The notes: generated by a model from the sequence alone, not told the origin. Shown: positions 54,615-63,431, numbered from the stretch's first letter. The stretch is 64,000 bases of DNA from Bacteroidota bacterium (GCA_018266795.1 JAFDZV010000013.1:1-64000), one strand, 5' to 3'. Numbers and translations: made by a program.

Positions 54615-55343
54615 TCAGGGCACTCCGTCCGGGTTGCGGAGGCCGAAGAGGGCCGTGCCTACACGGACCAGCGTCGCTCCCTCTTCGATTGCGGTCTCGA
54701 AGTCGTGGGTCATTCCCATGGAGAGGTGCGGCAGCGGACGGCCCAGCACGCGGGCGGCATCATCGCGTAGTTCACGCAACAGTCTGAACATCGGACGCAG
54801 CAGTTCAACATCGTCCAGGAATGCGGCGATGGTCATCAATCCTTCCAGGTCCACGCCTGGGAGGAGTGCAATCGCCCGGGCCAGTTCCAGCGCGGCATCG
54901 GGCTCGGCACCGAACTTGGACTCCTCGCCGGAGGTGTTCACCTGCAGAAGAACCGGGATACTGCGCCCGAGAGCGGAAGCCTCCAGCCCGATCGCCCGGG
55001 CAAGCCGAAGCGAGTCCACGCTGTGGATCATCGCAACGAACGGCGCCACCTGGCGAACCTTGTTCCGCTGCAGATGGCCGATCATGTGCCAGCGAACGAT
55101 ATCCCCAAGCTCATCGTGCTTGGCTGCCAGTTCCTGTACGTAGTTCTCACCGATCGTGGTAACACCGGCCATGGCAGCCGCGCGAACCGTGAAGGCCGGC
55201 TTCGTCTTCGTGACGCCGAGGATCGTGACGTCCGACGGATTACGTCCGGCCCGGAGCGCAGCGGCATCCGCGCGCGCGCGTACATCGGCAAGGTTGCGTG
55301 CGATAGCTGCGGCCTCGCGCTCGAGGTCCTCCTGAAACATCAT
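54615..55343 (-). CDS. YggS-family pyridoxal phosphate homeostasis protein
   Basis: A 242-residue PLP-binding protein of the YggS/PROSC family, which buffers pyridoxal 5'-phosphate and affects amino-acid metabolism. The PLP lysine is in ILGVTKTKPAF (about Lys46). Other blocks are TIGENYVQELAAK, WHMIGHLQRNKVR, VLLQVNTSGEESKFG and LSMGMTHDFETAIEEGAT. The first ATG directly abuts the stop of the upstream gene; a second ATG is 3 bases on. It is probably co-transcribed with that gene. Confidence 0.95.
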   Translation of the reverse strand: MMFQEDLEREAAAIARNLADVRARADAAALRAGRNPSDVTILGVTKTKPAFTVRAAAMAGVTTIGENYVQELAAKHDELGDIVRWHMIGHLQRNKVRQVAPFVAMIHSVDSLRLARAIGLEASALGRSIPVLLQVNTSGEESKFGAEPDAALELARAIALLPGVDLEGLMTIAAFLDDVELLRPMFRLLRELRDDAARVLGRPLPHLSMGMTHDFETAIEEGATLVRVGTALFGLRNPDGVP

Positions 55344-56675
55344 CTAATACCCAACCTCGTTCAGACGCTCCTTCAGATCGCCCAGGAAGATGTTGGTGGA
55401 TTCACCGTAGAAGCTTGTGTTGGGGAGCAGTACGATGCCGCCGAACGTGGCCGGCTTGCTCCGGTCGAAGTCCTGGCTCGTAGTCATCGTGGTGACCTGC
55501 TCCGGACGATACGGGTTGTCCACATCATGCACCACGACGTTCATGCCGAACTGAACCGGATCGTTGTCCTCGATCGGCACGCCGTTGAATCCGAAGAGAA
55601 GAAACGGAATGCGAAGTTTCACGGTATAGCCGCTGTCCGTTCTGGCGGCCACGGCCTTGATCGTCTTCGCGGCGTTGCGCTGAACCTCATCCATGTTGTT
55701 CGAACTGGAGAGGCGTACGCGCGGCTGCTGGTCCACGAAGTCACCAAGGGCGATCGTCATCGCGTAGATGTTGGAGTCCGTCTTCATGCGAAAGTCGCGA
55801 GCCCTGCGCCCGGCACGGAAGCGATCGCCCAGCGAATACATATCCAGCCAGAGCTCCAGGCGATCGGCCGCGGTGTCAACGTTGTTCACGCCCACGGGAA
55901 TCACCTCGTCATCCCGAACCGAGATATTGAAGTAGAGATAGTCCTTGTCGTACGCGGACCTGACGTTGAGCGATAGATCCCCCTCGCCTCCCCAGTAATA
56001 GCTTCCCCTGGTGATGTAACGGGTCATGGCCGCACGGGCCGTTGCCTGATAGCCGCTGGAGACATCGCGACCTCGATTGTAGCACGGCGTGGTCAGGAAG
56101 TCCGACCGGAAAACGACGTTCGTATCGGCGCTGTTGATGTAGCGCTCATACCCCTCGAGAGTCTGGAAGTTGCGATAGTTCTCGTAGGTCATGTTCCCCT
56201 GCTGCATGGTGCTGAACTTGTCCACCATCATCATCACACCGTCGCGATACCGATAGCCGAGGATCTCCCAGTTGAACTCCTTTACCTTCCGGGTCATGTA
56301 GACGTTCCCCTGCGATATCGCCACGCCCACTTCAATCGGCAGCTCGATGAAATCCACCGGCGTCTGCTTCACGAGGCGGAGCATTCCCTCGTCATCAACG
56401 AACATGTAGACCGTCATTCGCTTGCGCGTATCGTTCTTCGCGCGAATGGCGAGGGCGAAGTCGTTGGCGCCGTCGCCGGTGTAATCGCCGACATCGTAGC
56501 CCCATATGTCGTAGGAGGCCTGCGGGAGCGCGTCCTTGATATCCTTGACGAGTTCCGGAGCGAAGTACGGATCGATCACGCGCGCAAGGGAGTCGAACGA
56601 AATCGGCGACTGAGCGCTCGCAACCGCCGGGATCCCGAGCAGAAGGGCCAGAAGAAGGAATTTGCGAATCAACAT
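55344..56675 (-). CDS. Exported protein with CBM9-like domain
   Basis: A 443-residue exported protein. The ATG at 56675 gives a signal peptide (MLIRKFLLLALLLGIPAVASAQ). Residues about 25-210 include an integrin/FG-GAP-like GYDVGDYTGDGANDFALAIR segment. Residues about 215-430 look like a carbohydrate-binding family 9-type beta-sandwich (SAYDKDYLYFNISVRDDE, ADRLELWLDMYSL, GYTVKLRIPFLLFG). No catalytic residues are recognised and there is no C-terminal sorting domain. It is upstream of, and abutting, the YggS gene, an odd partnership. Confidence 0.82.
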   Translation of the reverse strand: MLIRKFLLLALLLGIPAVASAQSPISFDSLARVIDPYFAPELVKDIKDALPQASYDIWGYDVGDYTGDGANDFALAIRAKNDTRKRMTVYMFVDDEGMLRLVKQTPVDFIELPIEVGVAISQGNVYMTRKVKEFNWEILGYRYRDGVMMMVDKFSTMQQGNMTYENYRNFQTLEGYERYINSADTNVVFRSDFLTTPCYNRGRDVSSGYQATARAAMTRYITRGSYYWGGEGDLSLNVRSAYDKDYLYFNISVRDDEVIPVGVNNVDTAADRLELWLDMYSLGDRFRAGRRARDFRMKTDSNIYAMTIALGDFVDQQPRVRLSSSNNMDEVQRNAAKTIKAVAARTDSGYTVKLRIPFLLFGFNGVPIEDNDPVQFGMNVVVHDVDNPYRPEQVTTMTTSQDFDRSKPATFGGIVLLPNTSFYGESTNIFLGDLKERLNEVGY

Positions 56676-56908
56676 GCGGTCAAAGTTATGGCACCGGAGG
56701 GGACGCACAAAGCGGCATTACCGAAGGCGCGGCAAGTGCTGAGGATGCAAGCAGGGGCCAGCGGCTTTCATCGGAAGGGGATGCCTGCCCCGAATGCACA
56801 AAAGATGACGGCTTCCCGCGGACGATACAACGGGACGGACTCCCGGCCTTTCGTAATTTCGTTCACTGGACGACCTTCGGAATCCCCCGTTCCCACAATG
56901 CCTTCAGG

Positions 56909-58600
56909 ATGCGCGTGAACACAACAGCGGATCGCTTTCCAATTGACCGTACCCCCCCAACCTGGCTGCTGCTTGTGCTGAGCGGCGTTCTTCTGGGCAT
57001 GGCATATCCGCCGAATCCGATAGGGTTGTTCGGATCCATCGGACTGGTCCCGCTGCTGGTGGCGCTGGAGCGCACCCGGACGTATCGCCAGGCATTCCGG
57101 TGGTGCTACGGCGCGTTCTTCATTTTCTCGGCGCTCTCCAGCTGGTGGATTGGAAGCTGGCAGGCGCGCTCCGACAAGTTTCTGATGATCAGCTGCGTGC
57201 TGCTGATCATCATTCACCCGCTCTTCTTCATCCTGCCCATGATGATCTACCGAGCGGTGCGCAGATCAACCTCGCTCTACGTTGCGCTTGCCTTCCTCCC
57301 GTTTCTCTGGTGCGGCGGTGAGTACATCCATGCCCTTGGCGATGCAAGTTATCCGTGGCTTACGCTGGGGAACACGCAGACATACAACATCTACTACATT
57401 CAGTTCATAGAGTTCACCGGCGTGTGGGGGTTGAGCTTCCTCCTGCTGGTGCAGAACTCGATACTTACGGCGATGCTCTTTTCGCTGCGCGGCAACGATG
57501 CGGAGCGGCGGCGGATGTTCAAAACCGGCATCGCCGTTCTCGCGCTCACGCTGATCCCGCCGTTTCTCTACGGCATCTTCGTGCTGAACGGCAACAGGGG
57601 GCGGCTTCCGGAGAAGACCCTGACGGTTACGGTGGTGCAGCCGAATGTGGACCCATGGGACAAGTGGAATCAGGCGGACACCACCGATCACATCCGGCTC
57701 AACGGCGACATCGCCCTCGCGTCGCCAGGTCGGCGGCAGACGGACATGTTCCTGTGGGTGGAGACAGCCGTACCGTTCCCTGTAACCGCGCCCGGTTTCG
57801 AGGGGAAGTATGCGGAGCTTCAGCGGATGGTGGATACCCTTGGAGTTCCTCTGCTGACTGGCTTTCCGGACTACCTCGAGTATCGGGACGCAGCCTCCGC
57901 TCCCCCCAGCGCGAAGATGTTCGAGCGCGCCGACGGTCCGAAGGGACCGGATACGGTGCGCTTCGATCACTTCAACTCCGCCGGCCTCTTCCTGCCCGGC
58001 AAGGGACTTGCTGCCGCCTACCACAAGATGCAGTTGGTGCCGTTCGGCGAGCGTATCCCGTTCATCGACAACGTCCCCTGGCTTTCCAAGATGTTGAACT
58101 GGGGGGTCGGCATTTCCACCTGGGGGAAGGGGCATGAGATCGTGACGATGCCGGTCCCCTATCGGGGCGGAATCGCCCGCGCCGGTTCGGTTGTTTGCTT
58201 CGAGAGTGTCTACCCGAACGTGGTGCGGAAGTTCGTGGACTCCGGAGCCAATTTCATGACCATCATTACGAACGATGGCTGGTACATGGGAACACCCGGG
58301 CCGTTGCAGCACGAACGCATTGCGATCATGCGCGCCATCGAAACGCGGCGGTCCATCGCACGCGCGGCGAACACCGGCATCAGCTGTTTCATCACGCCGT
58401 ATGGTTCTATTGTCAACGAGATCCCGGAGGACGAGCGCACCACAACCACCGGCGCCATCGAACTGCGGAGCGACACCACGCTCTATGTGCGATGGGGCGA
58501 CTGGTGGCCGCACCTCTGCCTGGCGGTAACACTCGGCTTCATCGCATTTGCCGTCGTGCGCCGCCTTCGCCAGCGAGGCCGGGACGCAGACCGGCGCTGA
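56909..58600 (+). CDS. lnt: Apolipoprotein N-acyltransferase
   Basis: A 563-residue inner-membrane enzyme that adds the third acyl chain to lipoproteins. Six or seven N-terminal helices carry the PPNPIGLFG start loop; the nitrilase-like domain follows from about residue 230. The catalytic triad is complete: Glu285 in WVETAVPFP, Lys373 in YHKMQLVPFGE and Cys430 in VVCFESVYP. ITNDGWYMGTPGPLQH and RSIARAANTGIS are further Lnt signatures. In most Lnt the glutamate follows a proline (WPE); here it is WVE. Divergent from the CBM9-like gene (233-base spacer, no other feature seen). Confidence 0.95.
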   Translation: MRVNTTADRFPIDRTPPTWLLLVLSGVLLGMAYPPNPIGLFGSIGLVPLLVALERTRTYRQAFRWCYGAFFIFSALSSWWIGSWQARSDKFLMISCVLLIIIHPLFFILPMMIYRAVRRSTSLYVALAFLPFLWCGGEYIHALGDASYPWLTLGNTQTYNIYYIQFIEFTGVWGLSFLLLVQNSILTAMLFSLRGNDAERRRMFKTGIAVLALTLIPPFLYGIFVLNGNRGRLPEKTLTVTVVQPNVDPWDKWNQADTTDHIRLNGDIALASPGRRQTDMFLWVETAVPFPVTAPGFEGKYAELQRMVDTLGVPLLTGFPDYLEYRDAASAPPSAKMFERADGPKGPDTVRFDHFNSAGLFLPGKGLAAAYHKMQLVPFGERIPFIDNVPWLSKMLNWGVGISTWGKGHEIVTMPVPYRGGIARAGSVVCFESVYPNVVRKFVDSGANFMTIITNDGWYMGTPGPLQHERIAIMRAIETRRSIARAANTGISCFITPYGSIVNEIPEDERTTTTGAIELRSDTTLYVRWGDWWPHLCLAVTLGFIAFAVVRRLRQRGRDADRR

Positions 58601-58642
58601 CCGGCCCGGCCGGAGCACGCGAGATCCGACCCGACGAATGAA

Positions 58643-58679
58643 CGTGACCGTGCATCGCTCTCCGTGAAGCACGGTCACG
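58643..58679 (+). terminator. Hairpin after lnt
   Basis: A perfect 11-bp stem CGTGACCGTGC / GCACGGTCACG with a 15-base loop, 42 bases after the lnt stop. There is no T run, so termination strength is doubtful. Confidence 0.45.
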
Positions 58680-58731
58680 ATATGCCTTACCACCGATACC
58701 CGCCACACTTCGTTTCAGTTGACACGGGAAC

Positions 58732-58747
58732 TGGCATGTGAGTTGCT
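58732..58747 (+). promoter_or_regulatory. Consensus sigma54 (-24/-12) promoter
   Basis: TGGCATG, four bases, TTGCT: both the GG and GC doublets are present exactly 10 bases apart. The consensus is TGGCAYR-N4-TTGCW, so the match is complete. It is on the plus strand, about 170 bases before the lipoprotein gene at 58917. Transcription would start near 58758, leaving a leader of about 160 nt. Confidence 0.65.
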
Positions 58748-58916
58748 CGTCATACTGCTGTGACACACCCGGGCCCGAATGGGTCAGTTCTATAACGACG
58801 ATCGACAACAAGTGGAGCAGCTAACCGCGAACGAGGATGGTACGTTGACGTGATACCGCAGAACGTGCCGACGACTGATTGCCGATGACGAGCCATGCTT
58901 GATAGGAGAAGACCCG

Positions 58917-59723
58917 ATGCAGAAGGTACTGTTCGTGATACTGTTGGCGGCGGCGGCACTGCTTGGGGGATGTTCTGCCGACACCCCGACGCAGGCAGCC
59001 TCGACTGCCGATGACGCAGTGGCCTCGATGGTCGCAGTAACGCTGGGCCGCGAGAGCATGGGCCTTTCGGCTGTGGTAACGGACCTCATTGCCGCAGGCC
59101 GGGGGCGGATGCTTCGTCATACAAAGGACGCCACATCTACGTCGCAGCTGGTGATCACCAGGAACGACTCGATCGCGGAACCTCTTACGCGGTCACAGCT
59201 CTATCAGCTTGCCTGCGAGCGCCGGAGTGCAGACAATTATTCGTCGTGGCAGATCGAGTACTCCCTTCGCTTCGCACAGTTGGGCGGCAGCAGTGAAACG
59301 GTTCCATTTGCCGGCCCGCGCACGGCGGACGCATCCGTGAGCGGGACATTCCGCAACGGGAGGTTGACTGCACACGGCGATGCGCACGGCACGGTCCGTT
59401 TCGATGATACCACGCCCGGTGGTGAAGATGGCATTCGTGGAGAGTACCGATGGGAAGGAGAGGCCACGGTATCGAACACGCGCTACGACAATGTTGCAAT
59501 CACACTTTCATGGAATCGCCTGAGGCTGCCGGATCACCCTACCGGGGCTACAGGCTTCCTGCGAGGACATTGCGATGTCACGGTCCACGCAATGGGTCCT
59601 GACGGTGTAATCTCCCGGAACGGAGATGTGGAGTACACCGGCGACGGCAATGCGATCGTATCGGTTGGAGGCCGTCGTTATCTCATCGACGTGCATACTG
59701 GGGAAACTGTGCGAGGGCTGTAG
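58917..59723 (+). CDS. Lipoprotein of unknown function
   Basis: A 268-residue lipoprotein. The ATG at 58917 has AGGAG 8 bases before it; the signal MQKVLFVILLAAAALLGGC has a lipobox ending LGGC. The mature protein starts with an Ala/Thr-rich tether, then about 170 residues of beta strands with no recognised fold (SSWQIEYSLRFAQ, GIRGEYRWEGEATVS). It ends VEYTGDGNAIVSVGGRRYLI. It is monocistronic: a terminator follows and a sigma54 promoter lies upstream, so it is probably switched by a bacterial enhancer-binding protein. Confidence 0.85.
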   Translation: MQKVLFVILLAAAALLGGCSADTPTQAASTADDAVASMVAVTLGRESMGLSAVVTDLIAAGRGRMLRHTKDATSTSQLVITRNDSIAEPLTRSQLYQLACERRSADNYSSWQIEYSLRFAQLGGSSETVPFAGPRTADASVSGTFRNGRLTAHGDAHGTVRFDDTTPGGEDGIRGEYRWEGEATVSNTRYDNVAITLSWNRLRLPDHPTGATGFLRGHCDVTVHAMGPDGVISRNGDVEYTGDGNAIVSVGGRRYLIDVHTGETVRGL

Positions 59724-59764
59724 CCAGGGCGGGGCCATCCGGCCTCTGAATCATAGATCAGGTG

Positions 59765-59803
59765 GTGGGGAACCGGAGGATTTCGGTTCCCCACTGCCGT
59801 TTC
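59765..59803 (+). terminator. Rho-independent terminator
   Basis: A stem of at least 10 bp, GTGGGGAACC / GGTTCCCCAC, with a 10-base loop, then TGCCGTTTCC. It ends the lipoprotein transcript. Confidence 0.75.
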
Positions 59804-59868
59804 CGCTCCCCGCGACACCGCCGTTCCCGGAAAAGATTTTAGTATGTGCGACGCTCGGTTCTATCGGT

Positions 59869-59876
59869 TATCTTTG
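59869..59876 (+). promoter_or_regulatory. Possible Bacteroidota-type -7 box
   Basis: TATCTTTG fits TAnnTTTG and ends 7 bases before the ATG at 59884. If used, the mRNA would be leaderless or nearly so. No matching upstream box is clear. Confidence 0.3.
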
Positions 59877-59883
59877 AGCCTCT

Positions 59884-61023
59884 ATGAACGAACCCCTGTT
59901 GCACGCTTTCTCCACGGGAATCGGTGCCCTGTACGGGTGGCGATCACTTCGGAACGTTCGCAGGATTCTGATCTACAAACTCGATCACATGGGGGACGTG
60001 CTGCTCGCGACGCCGGCGTTGCGCGCGATCCGGCGGCGGTTCCCGGAGGCCGAGATCAGAATCGTTGTGGGTGAATGGAGCCAGACCGTGCTTCAGAACA
60101 ATCCGAATGTGGACGAGATTGTTATCTACAACAGCAGGGAGTTCGCCCGCTATCCCTATGCCGCCCACAAGTTCAGCGATCTCAGGCAGAAACTCGGTTC
60201 GTGGAAGCCGGATCTGGTGATCGGATTGCGCGATGACTGGCGCACTGTTACCGATCGTCTCCTTTCCGGCGCACGGCGCATCAACCGCGGACGCGTTCAC
60301 TTTCGGGAGTGGCTGGAACGGAAGCGCACCAACCAGCCGCACAGCCACGAGGTGAAACGCCTGTGGGCAATCCTTCGCCCGCTCGGCATCGAGCCGGAGC
60401 CGGTGGAGAAGCTTGAATACTGGGTCACGGACGAGGAACGGAAGCAGGCCGCCGAGTTCATGCTCGCTCACGGCATCGAGGGGCCGTTTGCAATCGTTCA
60501 TGCCGGCACATCGGTCCCGCTGAAGGAGTGGCCGCTGGACAAGCTCGCCGAGGCATCCCGGCATATCGCATCGGCATACGGCATGCAGGTTGTTCTGATC
60601 GGCGCTCCCGAGGAGGTGGACCGTTCAGCCGACCTTGTCTCCCTGATCCGCGATCTCTCCCCGGTGGACATATCCGGAAAGCTCAATCTGCGTGGCACGG
60701 CTGCGCTCATGGAACGGGCATCGCTTTATCTGAGCTCCGACGGCGGAGCCATGCACGTAGCATCGGCCCTTGGTGTACCTACCGTTGGCCTGTTCGGCCC
60801 CGGCTCCTACCACATCTTCCGTCCCGTCGGCCGCCACGCCACGGCCATCTCCCATCTCTTCCCGTGCAGCCCGTGCACCATGATTACCTGCATCCGCCCC
60901 AACGATACCTGCATGCAGGCCATCAGTGCGGAGGAGGTTATCCTGGAAACGGACCGCCTGCTTGCCCGCGTCCACACCGCTCCGGCCAACCATTCCGTTC
61001 TTCAGCACCAGTCGCCGCGCTGA
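59884..61023 (+). CDS. Family 9 glycosyltransferase (heptosyltransferase-like)
   Basis: A 379-residue GT-B enzyme of family GT9, which adds heptose or related sugars during lipopolysaccharide core assembly at the inner face of the inner membrane. The N-terminal fold has RRILIYKLDHMGDVLLATPA (the GD motif of GT9) and ALRAIRRRFPEAEI. The C-terminal nucleotide-binding half has VHAGTSVPLKEWP, VVLIGAPEE and the SSDGGAMHVASALGVPTVGL signature. Four cysteines cluster at FPCSPCTMITC and DTC. Single gene; its own terminator is not seen. Confidence 0.92.
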   Translation: MNEPLLHAFSTGIGALYGWRSLRNVRRILIYKLDHMGDVLLATPALRAIRRRFPEAEIRIVVGEWSQTVLQNNPNVDEIVIYNSREFARYPYAAHKFSDLRQKLGSWKPDLVIGLRDDWRTVTDRLLSGARRINRGRVHFREWLERKRTNQPHSHEVKRLWAILRPLGIEPEPVEKLEYWVTDEERKQAAEFMLAHGIEGPFAIVHAGTSVPLKEWPLDKLAEASRHIASAYGMQVVLIGAPEEVDRSADLVSLIRDLSPVDISGKLNLRGTAALMERASLYLSSDGGAMHVASALGVPTVGLFGPGSYHIFRPVGRHATAISHLFPCSPCTMITCIRPNDTCMQAISAEEVILETDRLLARVHTAPANHSVLQHQSPR

Positions 61024-61226
61024 CGGCCCTTCCGTGCCATCTCCCGCACGCAGGCTCCATCAACTGCCAACGCCACCCTGTTCCCCTGCACTCACGTCGT
61101 TGGCCGCTCCGATCAGCGCGCACTCCTCTTTCACCGCAACCAACCCAACTGCAACGACAAGGGTGGCACGCCCCGCACTCGGTATGCCGGCGGAGGACCC
61201 GCAGACAGGATGTGTTCGAAACAACG

Positions 61227-61252
61227 AGCGGGCAACTCTGAAGTCACCCGCT
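61227..61252 (-). terminator. Terminator after the small sorting-domain gene
   Basis: AGCGGG and CCCGCT form a 6-bp stem with a 14-base loop. On the minus strand it is followed by CGTTGTTTCG. It lies 34 bases past the stop of the minus-strand gene. Confidence 0.55.
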
Positions 61253-61286
61253 CTGGAATGTTGCGCGTGTATCGGGTCTCGGATTC

Positions 61287-61661
61287 CTATCCCTGCACCT
61301 TCACCACCTTGACACTCGTCACGTAGCTATCCGATGAGAAAAGGGAACAGATATAGATTCCCGGAATCACCGGGCTGCCGGTTTCGTCCTTACCATCCCA
61401 GTAGATGTCGTATCGCCCAGATGGATGCTCCCCTTCGAAGAGCGTCTTGATCTGCTTGCCGAGAATGTCGTGCACCGCGATCCGAATCTGGCCGGTGCGA
61501 GGCATCGTCAACTGGAACGTTGTACCAACGGTAAACGGATTCGGGTAGACCGAACGCACCGTGATCGCCTGGTCGCCGGCCGGAAGCTTCACCGGGAACA
61601 ACGCCGACAACGCGACGCCGATCCCCAATAGCACAGCAATGATATACCGCTTCGTGTTCAT
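61287..61661 (-). CDS. Stand-alone T9SS sorting-domain-type protein
   Basis: A 124-residue exported protein. The ATG at 61661 has AAGGAG 8 bases before it. After a signal/anchor helix (YIIAVLLGIGVALSALFP) the rest is a single beta-sandwich: VRSVYPNPFTVGTTFQLTMP, IRIAVHDILGKQIKTLFEGE and SGRYDIYWDGKDETGSPVIP-GIYICSL. This is the fold of T9SS type A sorting domains and of FlgD-like Ig domains. Such a domain is normally the tail of a large cargo; here no cargo is attached. It is either a relic or a small independent protein. Convergent with the GT9 gene. Confidence 0.8.
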   Translation of the reverse strand: MNTKRYIIAVLLGIGVALSALFPVKLPAGDQAITVRSVYPNPFTVGTTFQLTMPRTGQIRIAVHDILGKQIKTLFEGEHPSGRYDIYWDGKDETGSPVIPGIYICSLFSSDSYVTSVKVVKVQG

Positions 61662-62351
61662 AGGCCGCTCCTTGCGCAAGATGTTCGTCGATTGGCCGGA
61701 TCGAATATAAGCAGAGAAGGACAAAAAGTTACTCTCCCTTTAGAAGGATGGATGCGCCGCTTGTTCCCTGGAGGAGCTCCCGGTTGCAGTCCCGTTCGAT
61801 GCTCCGAATCGTCGTGCAGGCTTCCGAAGGACGCCGAAACTCCGCTTCGTGACGTCCGGCCTCTCCGAATCCGGCAATCGGTGCCACGAGTCCGGGTACG
61901 CTGCTCCATCATGCGCCCGAACAGCCGGCTGTGTGCCCCCCTCGCGAACCCACCGTGGGCCGGCTCTACCGCAGCGATTAATCGAGGTACAGGGAGGTTG
62001 AAGCACCACGTCCACATCAAGTCATCCGGCGGGAACGTGTTTGGCCGGCAAACCAAGTTGGCACGTGAGAACCGATTTATCCGGCGACATGGACGCGCAC
62101 TGAAGACGAATACAGATGGAGTTATCGTGTCCGCAATCCACTCTGCACATCAAATCGAAATGCACATGCATGCGATAAGAGGCCGAAAGGACGATGACGG
62201 ATGCATGGGAAATATTTCACTCCGACGCAATATTGACGGGTCGGCGTACAAACATTGAGCGTAGTTATTTGGGCCACATCGGCGTATATTAATCACAATT
62301 GGTGCCCGGGTAATTTCCGCGGCGTAGCAATGAAGTAACAAGGAGCAATAC
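61662..62351. other. Long intergenic region upstream of the AT-hook gene
   Basis: About 690 bases without a supported gene. It must contain promoters for the minus-strand small gene and the plus-strand AT-hook gene. The stretch 62180-62340 is relatively AT-rich (TATATTAATC near 62285). No hairpin repeat or RNA gene is recognised. Confidence 0.45.
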
Positions 62352-63431
62352 ATGGCAGCCAGCGCATTCGGCGAGTCACGATTGTTGAGTGAATTTGCAT
62401 CGCAACTTCTCTCACAGATCGGATCAATCTTCGAGAATGTAAACGCAGGTCCCAATCATCCGATCGCACACTTCGCCTCGCACGGAACAAATTTCGTTTA
62501 CGTCCTCTATGCACCGAACGGTGCGCCGCTTCGCGCCGGCGCGGTAGTGGCTTCGATGGACAGACGTGAGCTGGCTGCAATTGCCAAAGATATTCAGGAT
62601 CTGGGAGCTCGAGGAATAGTTGCTGGATATCGTGCCATCGATCTCGACTCCGAAGACCTTGCCCGCCACCTTTCCCGCATCATCAACGATCTCTTCGGTG
62701 CCTCGCTTCTTCTTGCCGGCCCTGCAGCGGGCGCAGCCCCATCGCAGGCAGCAGGCGGCCGTCGTCGTGGTCGCCCGCGCAAGAATGCAGCGGCGCCGGC
62801 GAAGCGCCGCGGTCGCCCACGCAAAAATCCGGTTGCCGATGTATCTGCAACACCGGCAAAGCGCCGTGGGCGCCCGCGCAAGAATGCAGCCGAGGGCGAG
62901 AGCGCAACGCCGGCTCCGGCGCGTCGCCGTGGCCGTCCGCGCAAGAATCCGGAAGCACCGGCAGCAGCAGCTCCCGCAAAGCGTCGTGGCCGTCCGCGCA
63001 AGAATCCGGAGGCACCGGCAGCAGCAGCTCCCGCGAAGCGCCGCGGACGCCCTCGTAAAAATCCTGCCGCTGACGTAGCCGCCGCACCGGCAAAACGTCG
63101 TGGTCGCCCGCGTAAAAATCCTGCCGCTGGCATCACCGCCGCACCGGCTAAGCGTCGCGGACGCCCGCGTAAAAATCCTGCCGCTGGCATCACCGCCGCA
63201 CCGGCTAAGCGTCGCGGACGCCCGCGTAAAAATCCCGCCGCAGACGCCGCCGCGCCAGCAAAGCGCCGTGGTCGCCCGCGCAAGAACCCTGCAGTGGAGA
63301 CAACACCGCAAGCACCACGCCGCCGTGGGCGTCCGCGCAAGATCGTTGCCGCAGCACCCGCGCCGGCAAAACGCCGCGGACGTCCGCGCAAGGATGCCGG
63401 CTCCGACAACAGCACGTCGGGCGCCGAGTAG
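62352..63431 (+). CDS. Multi-AT-hook DNA-binding protein
   Basis: A 359-residue protein with AAGGAG 7 bases before the ATG. Residues 1-125 form a compact helical/beta domain of unknown family (HFASHGTNFVYVLYAPNG, RRELAAIAKDIQDLGARG). From about residue 135 to the end there are 12 AT-hooks, each RRGRPRK, spaced 17-21 residues by Ala/Pro-rich linkers. The protein is strongly basic and should bind the minor groove of AT-rich DNA, as a histone-H1-like or nucleoid protein. It is monocistronic with a strong terminator. In a GC-rich genome its AT-preference might target promoters or foreign DNA; that is inference. Confidence 0.9.
   Translation: MAASAFGESRLLSEFASQLLSQIGSIFENVNAGPNHPIAHFASHGTNFVYVLYAPNGAPLRAGAVVASMDRRELAAIAKDIQDLGARGIVAGYRAIDLDSEDLARHLSRIINDLFGASLLLAGPAAGAAPSQAAGGRRRGRPRKNAAAPAKRRGRPRKNPVADVSATPAKRRGRPRKNAAEGESATPAPARRRGRPRKNPEAPAAAAPAKRRGRPRKNPEAPAAAAPAKRRGRPRKNPAADVAAAPAKRRGRPRKNPAAGITAAPAKRRGRPRKNPAAGITAAPAKRRGRPRKNPAADAAAPAKRRGRPRKNPAVETTPQAPRRRGRPRKIVAAAPAPAKRRGRPRKDAGSDNSTSGAE
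63111..63224 (+). repeat. Two identical 57-bp tandem units in the AT-hook gene
   Basis: Units 63111-63167 and 63168-63224 are identical base for base; each encodes one AT-hook and linker. Neighbouring hook units are similar but diverged. Perfect identity implies recent duplication or gene conversion. Confidence 0.85.

Noticed and set aside
62757-63411. CRISPR-like regular repeats
   Set aside because: The regular spacing comes from coding AT-hook units with related linkers, not from repeats separated by unique spacers; no cas genes are nearby.
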